This document shows, piece by piece, positions 26,102-35,520 of a DNA stretch of 59,808 nt. The notes under the pieces are model-generated. The model did no database searches, was not told where the DNA came from, and saw nothing but the letters and a program-made list of their open reading frames with translations. A program made the position numbers and the translations under genes. This stretch comes from Bacteroidales bacterium. GTDB taxonomy: Bacteria; Bacteroidota; Bacteroidia; Bacteroidales; UBA3824. Each line of letters opens with the position of its first letter. The first letter of the stretch is position 1. The DNA lies in assembly GCA_017543645.1 (NCBI GenBank), contig JAFYFR010000037.1, forward strand, positions 1 through 59,808, given 5' to 3'.

Positions 26102-26778
26102 AACGCGCGGTGATAATTGTTGCAGGCGGCAAAGGTCTGCGCATGGGCATGAGTACGCCCAAACAGTTTTTGGATGTGGCTGGTGTGCCTATTCTCTGCC
26201 GGACGGTGTGCCAGTTCCGCAGTTTCGACCCTGATATAGCGGTTTACTTGGTTCTGCCGCAGGGATTCGTCGAATTTTGGAAGAAAATCTCGCAGCCTTT
26301 TATACATCCCGACTGTTACAGAGTGGTTTACGGTGGCGCGGAGAGATTTTTTTCGGTTAAAAACGCCGTCGACCTGCTCGACTCCGACATCGACCTTGTG
26401 GGTGTTCACGACGGTGTGCGTCCGCTTGTATCGGTTTCGTGTATAGCGCAATGCTACACTCAGGCGGCTCTCAATGGCAACGCCGTGCCGTGCGTCAATC
26501 CTCCCGAGAGCATCCGCACGGTTGACCCGCAAGGCAACAACCGCATAATCGACCGCAATTCGGTAAAACTTATCCAAACTCCGCAGGTTTTTCATGCCGA
26601 CGTGCTTCGAAAAGCATACCAACAGACTTATATTCCGTCGTTTACCGATGACGCTTCTGTGGTGGAACAGCTTGGCGAAAAAATAAATCTTATCGGAGGT
26701 GAGAAAAATAACGTAAAAATTACCACCTTTGAGGACATAAATTTTGCAGAGTTTGTAATCAATAAAACAAAGAAATAG
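26098..26778 (+). CDS. ispD: 2-C-methyl-D-erythritol 4-phosphate cytidylyltransferase
   Basis: The 226-residue enzyme makes CDP-methylerythritol in the non-mevalonate isoprenoid pathway. The nucleotide-binding VAGGKGLRMGMSTPKQF, the GVHDGVRPLV block and the ASVVEQLGEKINLI C-terminal part are diagnostic. Dxr, two steps before the next enzyme of the pathway, is encoded at 39528-40679. It overlaps the GAF gene by four bases (ATGA) and precedes tdk by three bases. Confidence 0.94.
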   Translation: MKRAVIIVAGGKGLRMGMSTPKQFLDVAGVPILCRTVCQFRSFDPDIAVYLVLPQGFVEFWKKISQPFIHPDCYRVVYGGAERFFSVKNAVDLLDSDIDLVGVHDGVRPLVSVSCIAQCYTQAALNGNAVPCVNPPESIRTVDPQGNNRIIDRNSVKLIQTPQVFHADVLRKAYQQTYIPSFTDDASVVEQLGEKINLIGGEKNNVKITTFEDINFAEFVINKTKK

Positions 26779-26781
26779 AAT

Positions 26782-27381
26782 ATGTTACTCGAACCAAAAT
26801 GCCATGCCGGCAGTATCGAAGTTGTTACTGGCTCAATGTTTTCGGGCAAAACAGAGGAGCTTATCCGCCGTTTGCGCCGGGCCGAAATAGCAGGTCTTAA
26901 GACTGCCATTTTCAAGCCGTCTACCGATACGCGTTATAGTAAGACTGCCGTAGTTTCGCACGACCAGCACTCCATATCCTCCATAGTTGTAGCCACAAGC
27001 AACGATATTCTCGCACTTTCGCGCGACGCTCAGGTTATCGGCATCGACGAAGCCCAGTTTTTCGACAGCACGCTCACCTCTGTTTGCCGCACACTTGCCC
27101 TCAGAGGCGCGAGGGTGGTTGTTGCCGGATTAGACATGGATTATCTCGGTCGTCCGTTCGGGCCTATGGGCGACATCATGTGCATTGCCGACGACGTTAC
27201 CAAGGTTCACGCCATCTGCACACGTTGCGGTTCGGTAGCTCAGTTTTCGCACAGGCTATCATCCGACTCGCAGCTTGTAAGTCTCGGAGCGAAAAAAACT
27301 TACGAACCGCTTTGTCGCGAATGTTTTGGCAAGTTGTCGTCTGTAAACCAGTTAGTGAATGAAACTTGCAGCAGTAATTAG
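26782..27381 (+). CDS. tdk: Thymidine kinase (type II)
   Basis: The 199-residue salvage enzyme phosphorylates thymidine. P-loop GSMFSGKTEEL near the N-terminus, the IDEAQFFD block with the catalytic Glu, and the zinc-binding CTRCG and CREC pairs are all present. The family usually forms tetramers. The last 23 bases overlap the yidD start. Confidence 0.95.
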   Translation: MLLEPKCHAGSIEVVTGSMFSGKTEELIRRLRRAEIAGLKTAIFKPSTDTRYSKTAVVSHDQHSISSIVVATSNDILALSRDAQVIGIDEAQFFDSTLTSVCRTLALRGARVVVAGLDMDYLGRPFGPMGDIMCIADDVTKVHAICTRCGSVAQFSHRLSSDSQLVSLGAKKTYEPLCRECFGKLSSVNQLVNETCSSN

Positions 27382-27649
27382 AAAAATCTACCTGTTTCCT
27401 GTCTATCTTTACCGCTGGTGTATATCACCGTGGCTTCCTGATATGTGCCGGCATACACCCACTTGCTCTAAATACTGTCTGCAAGCCGTTGAGTATCACG
27501 GTATAATACGTGGATCGATATTAACTGCATGGCGCATACTAAGATGCAATCCTTGGGGAACACATGGTTTCGACCCTGTGCCGCCCCCCGGGTTTTACAG
27601 AATAAGGCGCGCACTGCGCCGCGCAAGAAAAAACTTTAATCTTAAATAA
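27359..27649 (+). CDS. yidD: Membrane protein insertion efficiency factor YidD (canonical)
   Basis: The 96-residue protein carries the whole YidD motif: CRHTPTCSKYCLQAVEYHG, then RILRCNPWG and DPVPPPG, with a basic C-terminus. By family it works beside YidC at the inner membrane. It overlaps tdk by 23 bases and precedes truB by 16 bases. In many bacteria yidD follows rnpA, but here neither rnpA nor yidC is nearby. Compare the secreted YidD-domain protein at 19379-20338. Confidence 0.9.
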   Translation: MKLAAVIRKIYLFPVYLYRWCISPWLPDMCRHTPTCSKYCLQAVEYHGIIRGSILTAWRILRCNPWGTHGFDPVPPPGFYRIRRALRRARKNFNLK

Positions 27650-27665
27650 ATACATTTTAATAAAT

Positions 27666-28397
27666 ATGCCCTCTACACAACCCCAACAACCTACCGACCC
27701 GTTTTCTTTGGGAAAAGTCTTGGTTTTCGACAAACCTTTGAGATGGACTTCGTTTGACCTTGTTAATAAGGTGAGATATATGCTCAAGACCCGTTTAGGT
27801 ATCAAAAAAATCAAAGTGGGACACGCCGGAACTCTTGACCCTCTCGCCTCGGGTGTGCTTATAGTATGCACTGGCAAAAAGACCAAGGAGATAACAGCCT
27901 TTCAAGACCACGACAAGGAGTATATTGCCACCGTGCAGCTCGGCGCGGTAACTCCGAGTTTCGACCTCGAGACCGAACCCGAACAGTTCGCCGATACGTC
28001 GGCTATAACCAAAGATGCTGTAGATGAGTGTCTTAAATCATTTATTGGCATTCAATTGCAGTATCCGCCCGTATACAGCGCGAAAAAAATCGACGGAAAA
28101 CCCGCCTACATATCAGCCCACAAGGGTAGGGGCGACGAGGTGAAAATGCGTCCCCATCAAATAGAAATTTATGATATTAGAATCACCGATTGGGACGATG
28201 ATAAAAAACAGTTTAAAACCGTAGTGTCTTGTAGCAAAGGAACTTATATCCGTTCTTTGGCCAACGATATAGGCAAAAAACTCGGTGTGGGAGGCTACCT
28301 TGCGGGGCTTCGCCGCACAAAAATAGGGGAAGTTACCTTAGATTCAGCAATTTCGTTAGAAAATTTTGAAAATCTTTTGTCGGATTTTAAACAATAA
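27666..28397 (+). CDS. truB: tRNA pseudouridine(55) synthase
   Basis: The 243-residue enzyme isomerises U55 of the tRNA T-loop. The catalytic Asp lies in GHAGTLDPLASGVL. YPPVYSAKKIDGKPAY and CSKGTYIRSLANDIG are further family blocks. The C-terminal PUA domain seen in E. coli is missing, as is normal in this phylum. A short N-terminal Pro/Gln-rich stretch precedes the core. queA follows after 52 bases behind its own promoter. Confidence 0.94.
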   Translation: MPSTQPQQPTDPFSLGKVLVFDKPLRWTSFDLVNKVRYMLKTRLGIKKIKVGHAGTLDPLASGVLIVCTGKKTKEITAFQDHDKEYIATVQLGAVTPSFDLETEPEQFADTSAITKDAVDECLKSFIGIQLQYPPVYSAKKIDGKPAYISAHKGRGDEVKMRPHQIEIYDIRITDWDDDKKQFKTVVSCSKGTYIRSLANDIGKKLGVGGYLAGLRRTKIGEVTLDSAISLENFENLLSDFKQ

Positions 28398-28401
28398 TTT
28401 A

Positions 28402-28420
28402 TAACTTTGCAACGTTGCAA
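28402..28420 (+). promoter_or_regulatory. queA -7 element overlapped by a perfect 14-bp palindrome
   Basis: TAACTTTG at 28402-28409 is the -7 element. TTGCAACGTTGCAA at 28407-28420 is a perfect palindrome covering the end of the -7 box and the predicted start point, so it may be an operator. Confidence 0.55.
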
Positions 28421-28449
28421 TATATTATTTAAATTAAGTTAACTGCCAA

Positions 28450-29502
28450 ATGAAATTATCTAAGTTTAAGTATGAACTTCCCGACAAGCAAGTGGCTCTT
28501 TATCCCACCGAAAATAGGGACGAGTGCCGTTTGATGGTCATTAATCGCAAAAACAAATCGATAGAGCACAGAATATTCAAGGATATTGTAGACTATTTCA
28601 ACGATGGTGATGTGATGGTGTTTAACAATACCAAGGTGTTTCCCGCACGGCTCTACGGCAACAAGGAGAAGACCGGCGCAAAAATAGAAGTTTTTCTGCT
28701 CCGCGAACTCAACCACGAGCAGCGTTTGTGGGACGTGTTGGTAGACCCAGCCCGCAAAATCCGCATTGGCAACAAGCTCTATTTCGGCGAGGACGACAGC
28801 CTTGTGGCCGAAGTTATAGACAACACAACTTCGCGCGGGCGCACACTTCGCTTCCTTTTCGATGGAGAGTACGATGATTTCAAAAAGATTCTTTACGGCA
28901 TGGGCGAGACTCCTCTGCCGACAAAATATATCAACCGCCCAGTTGAACCCGAGGACAGGGAGCGTTACCAGACTATTTTTGCCAAGCACGAAGGTGCAGT
29001 GGCGGCTCCGGCAGCTGGATTGCATTTTAGCAAGACACTTTTGAAACGTTTGGAGATTGTTGGCGTGAATTTCGCCGAAATCACCCTCCACGTGGGGTTG
29101 GGTAATTTTAGAAACGTTGACGTGGAAGACCTCACCAAGCACAAGATGGACAGCGAGCAGATTTGGATCGACGACAGCTGCGTGGAAACTGTAAACAAGG
29201 CTAAGGACGAGCGCAAGAACGTCTGCGCAGTAGGTATCTCCACCGTGCGCACGTTGGAAAGCTCGGTATCTACAAGCGGCTATCTAAAACCTTTCGAGGG
29301 CTGGACCAACAAGTTTATCTTCCCGCCCTACGAGTTCAGCGTTCCGTCGAGCCTTCTCACCAACTTCCATCACCCGTATTCCACCATGCTTATGACTGCT
29401 TCGGCATTCGCAGGATTCGATTTCTTGATGAGTTCGTACCAAGTGGCGTTGAAGGAGGGATACCGTTTTGGACCTTACGGCGATGCTATGTTAATTTTGT
29501 AA
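28450..29502 (+). CDS. queA: S-adenosylmethionine:tRNA ribosyltransferase-isomerase
   Basis: The 350-residue enzyme transfers and rearranges ribosyl from SAM to make epoxyqueuosine in tRNA. The N-terminal [35 protein letters not shown], the [14 protein letters not shown] block and [17 protein letters not shown] are diagnostic. Length is normal. It lies just after truB and ends in a strong terminator. Confidence 0.96.
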   Translation: MKLSKFKYELPDKQVALYPTENRDECRLMVINRKNKSIEHRIFKDIVDYFNDGDVMVFNNTKVFPARLYGNKEKTGAKIEVFLLRELNHEQRLWDVLVDPARKIRIGNKLYFGEDDSLVAEVIDNTTSRGRTLRFLFDGEYDDFKKILYGMGETPLPTKYINRPVEPEDRERYQTIFAKHEGAVAAPAAGLHFSKTLLKRLEIVGVNFAEITLHVGLGNFRNVDVEDLTKHKMDSEQIWIDDSCVETVNKAKDERKNVCAVGISTVRTLESSVSTSGYLKPFEGWTNKFIFPPYEFSVPSSLLTNFHHPYSTMLMTASAFAGFDFLMSSYQVALKEGYRFGPYGDAMLIL

Positions 29503-29548
29503 GTGTTCATTTTTCTTTTTTTGTTTGGATTTATTATGTAACTAAAAA

Positions 29549-29579
29549 ACACGGAACCTCCTTGGAGATTCCGTGTTTT
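29549..29579. terminator. Strong terminator after queA, possibly bidirectional
   Basis: ACACGGAA (from 29549) pairs with TTCCGTGT (to 29576), and an inner CTCC/GGAG helix extends the stem. T residues follow on the plus strand and A residues precede it, so it can also end the minus-strand small gene. Confidence 0.8.
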
Positions 29580-29625
29580 GTTGTATTATTTTGGGTTAAT
29601 TTCCTGTAATAGAGAGAGTGCTGTA

Positions 29626-29754
29626 TTATATTTCGCTGTAGAAATCAGCATCGTCCATAGCGAGTGTTGCTATCATCTCTACGAGAGAGGATGTGTCTGC
29701 GCTTTCCATCAAGTCGGCGTCTAAGTTTGCTGGGTTGTAATATGTATTGTTCAT
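29626..29754 (-). CDS. Small acidic protein, 42 residues
   Basis: An ATG at 29754 opens a 43-codon frame ending TAA at 29626. The product contains nine Asp/Glu and no Lys, Arg or His, with motifs YYNPANLDADLMESAD at the N-terminal half and AMDDADFYSEI at the end. It fills a gap between two terminator-flanked units and is followed, in its own direction, by the bidirectional-looking hairpin at 29549-29576. No signal peptide is seen. Coding is supported by the sensible composition, the good ATG, and the flanking terminator; it is not supported by homology. Confidence 0.5.
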   Translation of the reverse strand: MNNTYYNPANLDADLMESADTSSLVEMIATLAMDDADFYSEI

Positions 29755-29927
29755 GGCGTTGTGTGTTTTGAAAGTTAATTGTTAAGTTTCTGCCTTTGGT
29801 TTCTCTTTCGAAACCTCGTTATTATAACACTCGAAATATCTTTTACCCTAATTGAAAAAATGATTTTTTTTATTTTTTTTCATTTGTTACCTTTACGCCG
29901 TATTTTTAAACTAAAAACGTGATCTAT

Positions 29928-30566
29928 ATGAAAAAATCAATTCTTTCATTGGCAGTGGCATTTGTCTGCGCCGTGATGTCAGCAGCCTGTTCTTCGTCAG
30001 GTGACAAAGGGGATTCTACAATTCAAGAAGTAATCAGCCAGCCTCAAGATGCTGTTGTAAGCAACACACCCAGCACCGAAACCAACAGCAATATCAACAA
30101 CAACTCTATTGCCGTAAAGCCGTCGTCTGAGCAGGAGGTAGTTGATGTAGAGGAGGCTGTTGCCGAACCCGAGCCAGACCCCGAGCCAGACCCCGAGCCC
30201 GAATATCAGAACAACGGAAAGGTGATTACCACCACCGACAAAACATTCAACCAGCTGTGTATCAATGTTAATACAGATGATATTATGTGTCCCGTACCTT
30301 TTATTATCGATTACAACGCCACATGGTGCGGACCCTGCCGTCAGCTTGCCCCAATTTTGGAAAAAGTTCAAAAATCTTACGGCAACAAAATCCAGATTTT
30401 CTCGGTTGACATCGACAAATGTCCCAAAGCTGCGTCTTATTTCGAGTTTGACGCAATTCCCACTTTGATATTTGTAACACCCGACGGCGAGTGGAACCAA
30501 ATTACCGGCGGACTTTCGGAACAGGCTCTCCGCAAGAACATTAAGAAATACCTTAAAGTTGAATAA
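29928..30566 (+). CDS. Thioredoxin-domain lipoprotein
   Basis: The 212-residue protein has a lipoprotein signal peptide ending SAAC at about residue 21, an Asn/Ser-rich linker, a Pro/Glu/Asp repeat (EPEPDPEPDPEPE) and a thioredoxin domain with active site WCGPC at about 133-137 and cis-Pro in FDAIPTL. It should be a periplasmic or outer-membrane-anchored thiol oxidoreductase. I start at the ATG at 29928; a GTG at 29919 is in frame but unneeded. A weak -7 box (TACCTTTA, 29888-29895) is upstream. Confidence 0.9.
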   Translation: MKKSILSLAVAFVCAVMSAACSSSGDKGDSTIQEVISQPQDAVVSNTPSTETNSNINNNSIAVKPSSEQEVVDVEEAVAEPEPDPEPDPEPEYQNNGKVITTTDKTFNQLCINVNTDDIMCPVPFIIDYNATWCGPCRQLAPILEKVQKSYGNKIQIFSVDIDKCPKAASYFEFDAIPTLIFVTPDGEWNQITGGLSEQALRKNIKKYLKVE

Positions 30567-30677
30567 CGGCTGTCTGATTCATTTAGGCTCATTTTTTGCA
30601 ACTATTACAACAAAATTTGTATGGCAGAGAGCAACCTGCTTTTCAATAGATTGTAAACTATTAATACTGAGTGAACT

Positions 30678-31118
30678 ATGAGAATAATTACCATGTTGAT
30701 GATTGCGCTTTTCGCAGTGTCGGGACTGAGAGCGCAAACCGAGGTAACACCGGTGCAAGTGATTTTCAACTGCAGCGGCAGCAAGGTTACGCTCAAAGAA
30801 GCCAAGACCGAAGGTGTAAAACTTGACTCAAACCTTGAAATCGAAGTGGTGTTTAGCGAGGCCGAACTTGCCAAGCTCAATTCACCTAACATAAGTTTCG
30901 AGTTCCGCTGGTACTATTACATGAGTACCAAGAAAACCCTGATGGCCACCACCACAGTAGCTGCCGATATGGATTCGGCGGTTGACAAGCTTGTGTGGGT
31001 AAGGTGCGAAAAGAAAAACGTCCGTCAAGGCTGGTGGGAAGTGCAGGTAAAATGCAAGACCAACGATTCGCAAATCGAGTTCGCCGGCACTAAGGAGTTT
31101 TCTATCTTGCTTAAATAA
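30678..31118 (+). CDS. Secreted protein of unknown function
   Basis: The 146-residue protein has a signal peptide (about 1-19) and a mature part that alternates short beta strands with Trp/Tyr-rich segments (FEFRWYYYMST, then GWWEVQVKCKTND), which suggests a single beta-sandwich domain. I see no catalytic motif and know no family. It stands alone between the thioredoxin lipoprotein and panC. Confidence 0.65.
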   Translation: MRIITMLMIALFAVSGLRAQTEVTPVQVIFNCSGSKVTLKEAKTEGVKLDSNLEIEVVFSEAELAKLNSPNISFEFRWYYYMSTKKTLMATTTVAADMDSAVDKLVWVRCEKKNVRQGWWEVQVKCKTNDSQIEFAGTKEFSILLK

Positions 31119-31182
31119 TAGGTTTAGATAATTATTGTTAATAGTTGTAAATCAATATTTTTATTTGTTTATTTAATTTATA

Positions 31183-32028
31183 ATGGAAATTTTCAAAGAA
31201 ATTGACGCACTGAAACAGCGTTTGCAAAAGCTGCGCTCGCAGTCAAAAACAATTGGTTTCGTTCCCACGATGGGAGCTCTTCATCAAGGACACATCTCGC
31301 TTGTAGAACAGGCAGCAAAGGATAACGACATCACTGTGGTGAGCATTTTTGTAAATCCAACACAGTTTAACAACAAGGAAGACCTCGAAAAATATCCCCG
31401 CGACCCTGATGCAGATTTCGCCCTTTTGGAAAAAAACTCGTGCGACATCGTATTCGCGCCCACAGTGGAAGAGATGTATCCCGAACCCGACACACGTGTT
31501 TTCTCGCTCGGCCAGGTGGCTGAGGTGATGGAAGGCAAATACCGTCCTGGACATTTCAACGGCGTGTGCCAGGTGGTGAGCAAGCTGCTCAACATTGTGA
31601 ACCCCGACCGCGCTTACTTCGGACAGAAAGACTATCAGCAGATTGCAGTGGTTAAGGCTATGGTTCGCAAATATATGCCTGATTTTGAGGGAGAGATTGT
31701 TTCGTGTCCCATCAAGCGCGAAAGCGACGGCCTCGCACTCAGCAGCAGAAACGTGCATCTCTCGCCCGAGCAACGTAATAGTGCGCTGCTGATTTCAAAG
31801 ACTCTTTTTGAGGCAAAGCGCATGGCGGACAACAAGGCTACGCAAAAGCAAATCAGGGATTTTATCAAAAAAAATATCGCCACCGACGCTAACCTTTGTC
31901 TCGAATATGTGGAAATTGCCGACAAGGAGACCCTCCAGCCTATCGACGGCGAATATCCCAAAAACGCTGTTATCTGCATAACAGTATACGATGGCAAGAC
32001 ACGCCTTATCGATAATATACTCTTGTAG
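31183..32028 (+). CDS. panC: Pantoate--beta-alanine ligase
   Basis: The 281-residue enzyme forms pantothenate from pantoate, beta-alanine and ATP. PTMGALHQGHISLV holds the HxGH motif, and FVNPTQFNNKEDLEKYPR, GHFNGVCQVVSKLLNIV and FGQKDYQQIAVV with SSRNVHLS are the other family blocks. panD, which supplies beta-alanine, follows after eight bases. Confidence 0.96.
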   Translation: MEIFKEIDALKQRLQKLRSQSKTIGFVPTMGALHQGHISLVEQAAKDNDITVVSIFVNPTQFNNKEDLEKYPRDPDADFALLEKNSCDIVFAPTVEEMYPEPDTRVFSLGQVAEVMEGKYRPGHFNGVCQVVSKLLNIVNPDRAYFGQKDYQQIAVVKAMVRKYMPDFEGEIVSCPIKRESDGLALSSRNVHLSPEQRNSALLISKTLFEAKRMADNKATQKQIRDFIKKNIATDANLCLEYVEIADKETLQPIDGEYPKNAVICITVYDGKTRLIDNILL

Positions 32029-32036
32029 CTTAGAAA

Positions 32037-32390
32037 ATGAACATCGAAGTATTAAAATCGAAAATCCACCGTGTAACCGTTACGGAGGCTAATCTCGAAT
32101 ACATCGGCAGCATCACCATCGACGAGGCGTTGATGCAAGCCGCCAACATTATTGAAAACGAGAAAGTCCAAGTGGTAAATCTCAACAACGGTGAAAGGAT
32201 AGAGACCTACGTTATCAAGGGCGAATACGGCAGCGGCTGTGTCTGTCTCAACGGTCCGGCGGCGCGCAAGGCTCTCCCTGGCGACATCGTTATAATTATT
32301 TCATACGCGTTGATGGATTTTGAAGAGGCAAAGACTTTTAAACCCAGCGTTGTTTTTCCCGATACCGCTACCAATAAGTTAGTAGATTGA
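32037..32390 (+). CDS. panD: Aspartate 1-decarboxylase
   Basis: The 117-residue proenzyme cleaves itself at a Gly-Ser bond to make the pyruvoyl cofactor, then decarboxylates aspartate to beta-alanine. The cleavage region is [20 protein letters not shown], although in the usual order the essential Gly-Ser pair precedes a hydrophobic residue and here the site follows IGSITID near residue 24-25. Later [11 protein letters not shown] is conserved. Its stop overlaps the TTG start of the next gene by three bases. Confidence 0.94.
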   Translation: MNIEVLKSKIHRVTVTEANLEYIGSITIDEALMQAANIIENEKVQVVNLNNGERIETYVIKGEYGSGCVCLNGPAARKALPGDIVIIISYALMDFEEAKTFKPSVVFPDTATNKLVD

Positions 32391-32941
32391 ATACCACCGA
32401 TTTGACAAAATACACCAAGGCGGGATACACAACCGGGCGCGGATTTATAATCCGCGCCTTGTGGTATTGTGCCAACTATACCTTCCTTAGGTCGCCGTTT
32501 CCGTTTTGCAACGGATTCAAACGGCTGTTGCTTAGGATGTTCGGCGCAAAGGTGGGCAATGGCGTGGTTATTAAGCCCCGCGTTAATATCAAGTATCCGT
32601 GGCTGCTTTCAGTCGGCGACAATTCTTGGATAGGGGAGGAGGTGTGGATCGACAATCTCGCGCAGGTGTCGGTTGGAAAAAACTGCTGCCTTTCGCAAAG
32701 GGTTTTGGTCGAAACCGGCAGTCACGATTACAGCAAATCAGACTTCCGGCTTAGGATTGCCCCTGTGGCTCTTGAAGACGGTGTGTGGATTTGCGCCGGT
32801 GCTGTGCTAACGGCAGGAGCTGTCTGCCGCAGTCATTCGGTGCTTGCAGCCGGTTCGGTGGCAAATGGAGAGCTGCTTCCTTTCTCGGTCTACAAAGGAA
32901 ATCCTGCAGAAAAAGTGAGGGAGAGGGTGATAGATGATTAA
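32387..32941 (+). CDS. WcaF-like sugar acetyltransferase (left-handed beta-helix)
   Basis: The 184-residue protein is a hexapeptide-repeat acyltransferase of the WcaF type. [37 protein letters not shown] and [12 protein letters not shown] with a catalytic His are the family blocks. The start is a TTG at 32387 that shares TTGA with the panD stop, fitting translational coupling; the next in-frame ATG would remove conserved N-terminal sequence. It overlaps the following glycosyltransferase by eight bases. Together they should modify a cell-surface polysaccharide. Confidence 0.82.
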   Translation: MNTTDLTKYTKAGYTTGRGFIIRALWYCANYTFLRSPFPFCNGFKRLLLRMFGAKVGNGVVIKPRVNIKYPWLLSVGDNSWIGEEVWIDNLAQVSVGKNCCLSQRVLVETGSHDYSKSDFRLRIAPVALEDGVWICAGAVLTAGAVCRSHSVLAAGSVANGELLPFSVYKGNPAEKVRERVIDD

Positions 32942-33707
32942 AGTTTCGGTAATAACGGTTTGTAGAAACAATCAAAGCACTATTGCCGATGCGATGCGCT
33001 CGTTTCTCAGTCAGGACTATCCTTGCAAGGAGCATATCGTAATCGATGGTGCGAGCAACGACAATACTCTTGAAATTGTTAAGAAATTTTTGCCAGAGAT
33101 ACTTGTTTCTGAACCCGACGATGGTATGTATTATGCTGTTAATAAGGGAATTACACTTGCTACGGGCGATGTTGTAGCCCTGTTGCACGCTGACGATGTG
33201 TTTGCCTCCGACAATGTGGTTTCGCAAATGGTTCAGTCCATGGAAAATGCCTCGTCGGATACCGCCTACGCCGATTTGGTATATGTGGACGGTAATAATC
33301 CCGATAAGATGGTAAGATATTGGCAATCAGGAATTTTTACTAAGAAAAAACTTTCATACGGCTGGATGCCGCCACATCCTACATTTTTTGTTAAAAAAAG
33401 TGTGTATCAGCAATATGGAGTGTTTGATACAAGTTTCAAGATAGCAGCCGATTACGACATTATGCTGAGGTTTCTTTCGTGCGGAGTTTCCACAGTCTAT
33501 TGCCCCATTGTGGCGGTTAAAATGCGTACCGGCGGATTGAGCAACGGTTCGTTTGCCAATATTCTCCGCAAAATGCGCGAAGATATCACCGCCGCACGAA
33601 AAAATTCGGTTGGCGGTGTGTTTACCATACTATTTAAGAATCTTCGGAAAATCAAGCAGTTGTTTTACAAAACCGTGATGCAGAGCAAACCTACTACAAA
33701 ACAGTAG
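32934..33707 (+). CDS. Family 2 glycosyltransferase
   Basis: The 257-residue enzyme has the GT-A start [38 protein letters not shown] with the DxD-type Asp pair, and [20 protein letters not shown], a block shared by WcaA/WcaE-like polysaccharide transferases. It overlaps the acetyltransferase gene and converges on uppP with a 43-base tail overlap. No polysaccharide export or polymerase gene is nearby. Confidence 0.86.
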   Translation: MIKVSVITVCRNNQSTIADAMRSFLSQDYPCKEHIVIDGASNDNTLEIVKKFLPEILVSEPDDGMYYAVNKGITLATGDVVALLHADDVFASDNVVSQMVQSMENASSDTAYADLVYVDGNNPDKMVRYWQSGIFTKKKLSYGWMPPHPTFFVKKSVYQQYGVFDTSFKIAADYDIMLRFLSCGVSTVYCPIVAVKMRTGGLSNGSFANILRKMREDITAARKNSVGGVFTILFKNLRKIKQLFYKTVMQSKPTTKQ

Positions 33708-34516
33708 ATTGCAAAGTAAATCAGTTTGCATTTCTTTACTAATTTCACCATCCATTTGCAGGCAAGGCAGCCGCTTAAAAACGCTGCTACAAAACCAACA
33801 ATCAATGCCAATGTTGGAATTTGAACGGCGGCACCATGTTCGGCGAGGTATTCTGCCGACGGAGCAACTATGTGCTTGAAATCTAACAGAGCCTCGCCCA
33901 AGATGGGAGGAATCACCATCAGAAACGAGAACTGAGCCATGTTTTCGCGCTTGTTGCCGATGAGCAGACCGGTGGCGATGGTGGATCCAGACCTTGAGAG
34001 TCCGGGCAAAACGGCTATCGCCTGGGCTATGCCAATGATGAAGGCGTTGGCGGGTGAAATATCTTGTTTCTCCTTGTCGGGGTCGAGCTTGAAAAAGTGG
34101 GTTAGGGCGAGCAGTATCGAAGTAATTATCAGGCATACGCCCACAATCACGATGCTTGATGCGAATATCGCTTCCACTTGGTCTTTGAAAAACAAGCCCA
34201 CTATGCCGATAGGAATCATCGAAATAACTATCAGTATTACATAACGTTGAGCGTCGTTGAGCCTGCGCCAGAGCGGGAGGTCGGTGTCGGGATTGAGCTT
34301 TGTAAAAAATCCTATAATCAGGTTCCAGATTTCTTTTCTGAAAATGGTGATAGTAGCCAAAACTGTTGCCACGTGTACCACAATGTCGAAGGTAAGGCCG
34401 CCTTCGTTCACGTTCAAAAGCTTTTGTCCGATTTCCAAGTGTCCGCTGCTGCTTACGGGAAGAAATTCTGTGAGTCCTTGTACCAATCCTAAAAGTAGAG
34501 CCTCTAATGTTTCCAT
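33665..34516 (-). CDS. uppP: Undecaprenyl-diphosphate phosphatase
   Basis: The 283-residue membrane enzyme recycles undecaprenyl pyrophosphate, the lipid carrier for peptidoglycan and polysaccharides. [18 protein letters not shown] with the conserved acidic and Ser/His residues and [18 protein letters not shown] are the two reentrant active-site motifs. The start codon lies about 20 bases after a terminator hairpin that follows the HIT gene, so expression depends on readthrough or a weak promoter there. In most Bacteroidota it sits near ftsX and truB. Confidence 0.95.
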   Translation of the reverse strand: METLEALLLGLVQGLTEFLPVSSSGHLEIGQKLLNVNEGGLTFDIVVHVATVLATITIFRKEIWNLIIGFFTKLNPDTDLPLWRRLNDAQRYVILIVISMIPIGIVGLFFKDQVEAIFASSIVIVGVCLIITSILLALTHFFKLDPDKEKQDISPANAFIIGIAQAIAVLPGLSRSGSTIATGLLIGNKRENMAQFSFLMVIPPILGEALLDFKHIVAPSAEYLAEHGAAVQIPTLALIVGFVAAFLSGCLACKWMVKLVKKCKLIYFAIYCFVVGLLCITVL

Positions 34517-34524
34517 CTGATTTT

Positions 34525-34561
34525 TGAGAAAAAAGAGAGGGAGCGGAAAAACAGCCCCCTC
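34525..34561 (-). terminator. Terminator between HIT and uppP
   Basis: On the minus strand GAGGGGGC (34561-34554) pairs with GCTCCCTC (34544-34537), with one G-T pair, and a T-rich tract follows. It separates greA-HIT from uppP, whose start lies only about 20 bases further on. Confidence 0.65.
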
Positions 34562-34568
34562 GGATATT

Positions 34569-34961
34569 TTACTTAAAGTTTTTTACTATTTTGTCGGCAA
34601 TTTGCTGCATTTCCTCTTTTTCGAGAGTCATTTTGTGTTCAAACGACATGTCGTTAACCTCGTTGAGCGGCACGAGGTGGATGTGCGAATGCGGAACTTC
34701 CAAACCCACAACAGCTATGCCCACTTTTACGCATGGGATTGCGGCTTTAATGGCGGCGGCTACTCTCTTGGAGAATGCCATGTAGCGTCCAAGCTTGTCG
34801 TCGTCGATGTCGAAGATGTAGCTGATTTCTTCCTTGGGAACAACCAAAGTGTGCCCTTTCTGAATCGGGTTAACGTCGAGGAATGCGAAAAACTCATCGT
34901 TTTCGGCTATTTTGTAACAGGGAATCTCGCCCTTGATTATGCGTGAAAATATTGATGCCAT
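34569..34961 (-). CDS. HIT-family (histidine triad) protein
   Basis: The 130-residue protein is a HINT-type nucleotide hydrolase. [19 protein letters not shown] opens it, and HSHIHLVPL near residue 91 holds the His-x-His-x-His active site. It follows greA by two bases; this greA-HIT pairing is frequent in Bacteroidota. The physiological substrate is unknown. Confidence 0.92.
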   Translation of the reverse strand: MASIFSRIIKGEIPCYKIAENDEFFAFLDVNPIQKGHTLVVPKEEISYIFDIDDDKLGRYMAFSKRVAAAIKAAIPCVKVGIAVVGLEVPHSHIHLVPLNEVNDMSFEHKMTLEKEEMQQIADKIVKNFK

Positions 34962-34963
34962 AA

Positions 34964-35437
34964 TTAAATTGTTATATCAAGAATTTTGAACTCAGTTTCG
35001 CCGGCGGGGATTTTGATTTTAGCAATTTCGCCCACTTTCTTGCCTAAAAGACCCTTGGCTATGGGTGTTTCGATCGAAATTTTGCCTTCCTTGAGGTTGG
35101 CTTCGCTCTCGGCAACGAGTGTGTAGGTCATTTTGGCGTTGTTCTTTACGTTTTGGATTGTTACCTTGCTGAGAATCTGCACGGTGTCGCTCTGAATCTG
35201 CGACTTGTCTAACACGCGGGAGTTTTTGATTGTCTCCTGAAGTTTTGATATGCGCATTTCCAAAAGTCCCTGAGCCTCTTTTGCCGCGTCGTATTCTGCA
35301 TTTTCAGAGAGGTCGCCTTTTTCGCGGGCCTCGGCGATTTGTTTTGATATGTTGGGGCGTTCCACTGCTATGAGGTGGTCGAGTTCGTCGTTAAGTTTTT
35401 TGAGCCCCTCTTCTGTGAGATATGTTATTTTGCTCAT
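34964..35437 (-). CDS. greA: Transcription elongation factor GreA
   Basis: The 157-residue protein rescues backtracked RNA polymerase by stimulating transcript cleavage. The N-terminal coiled coil (EARE KGDLSENAEYDAAKEAQG-type, with the tip acidic residues Asp-Leu-Ser-Glu-Asn-Ala-Glu-Tyr) and the C-terminal PIAKGLLGKKVGEIAKIKIP FKBP-like domain are typical. Its 5' leader holds a strong terminator-like hairpin right after the promoter (see 35470-35508), so expression may be attenuated. Confidence 0.95.
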   Translation of the reverse strand: MSKITYLTEEGLKKLNDELDHLIAVERPNISKQIAEAREKGDLSENAEYDAAKEAQGLLEMRISKLQETIKNSRVLDKSQIQSDTVQILSKVTIQNVKNNAKMTYTLVAESEANLKEGKISIETPIAKGLLGKKVGEIAKIKIPAGETEFKILDITI

Positions 35438-35469
35438 GTTTGATGTAATTTTGTTCTAAAAAAAGTAAA

Positions 35470-35508
35470 AATAAAAGAGAAACCGTAATGTTGCTATTAC
35501 GGTTTCTC
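35470..35508 (-). terminator. Hairpin plus U-tract in the greA leader (possible attenuator)
   Basis: A perfect 13-bp stem (35508-35496 with 35489-35477) has a six-base loop, and on the minus strand a T-rich tract follows. It begins about six bases after the predicted greA start point, so it lies in the greA leader rather than before the greA promoter. It could also end transcripts from the gene at 35582-35950. Confidence 0.75.
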
Positions 35509-35520
35509 CCAATTGCCTCG

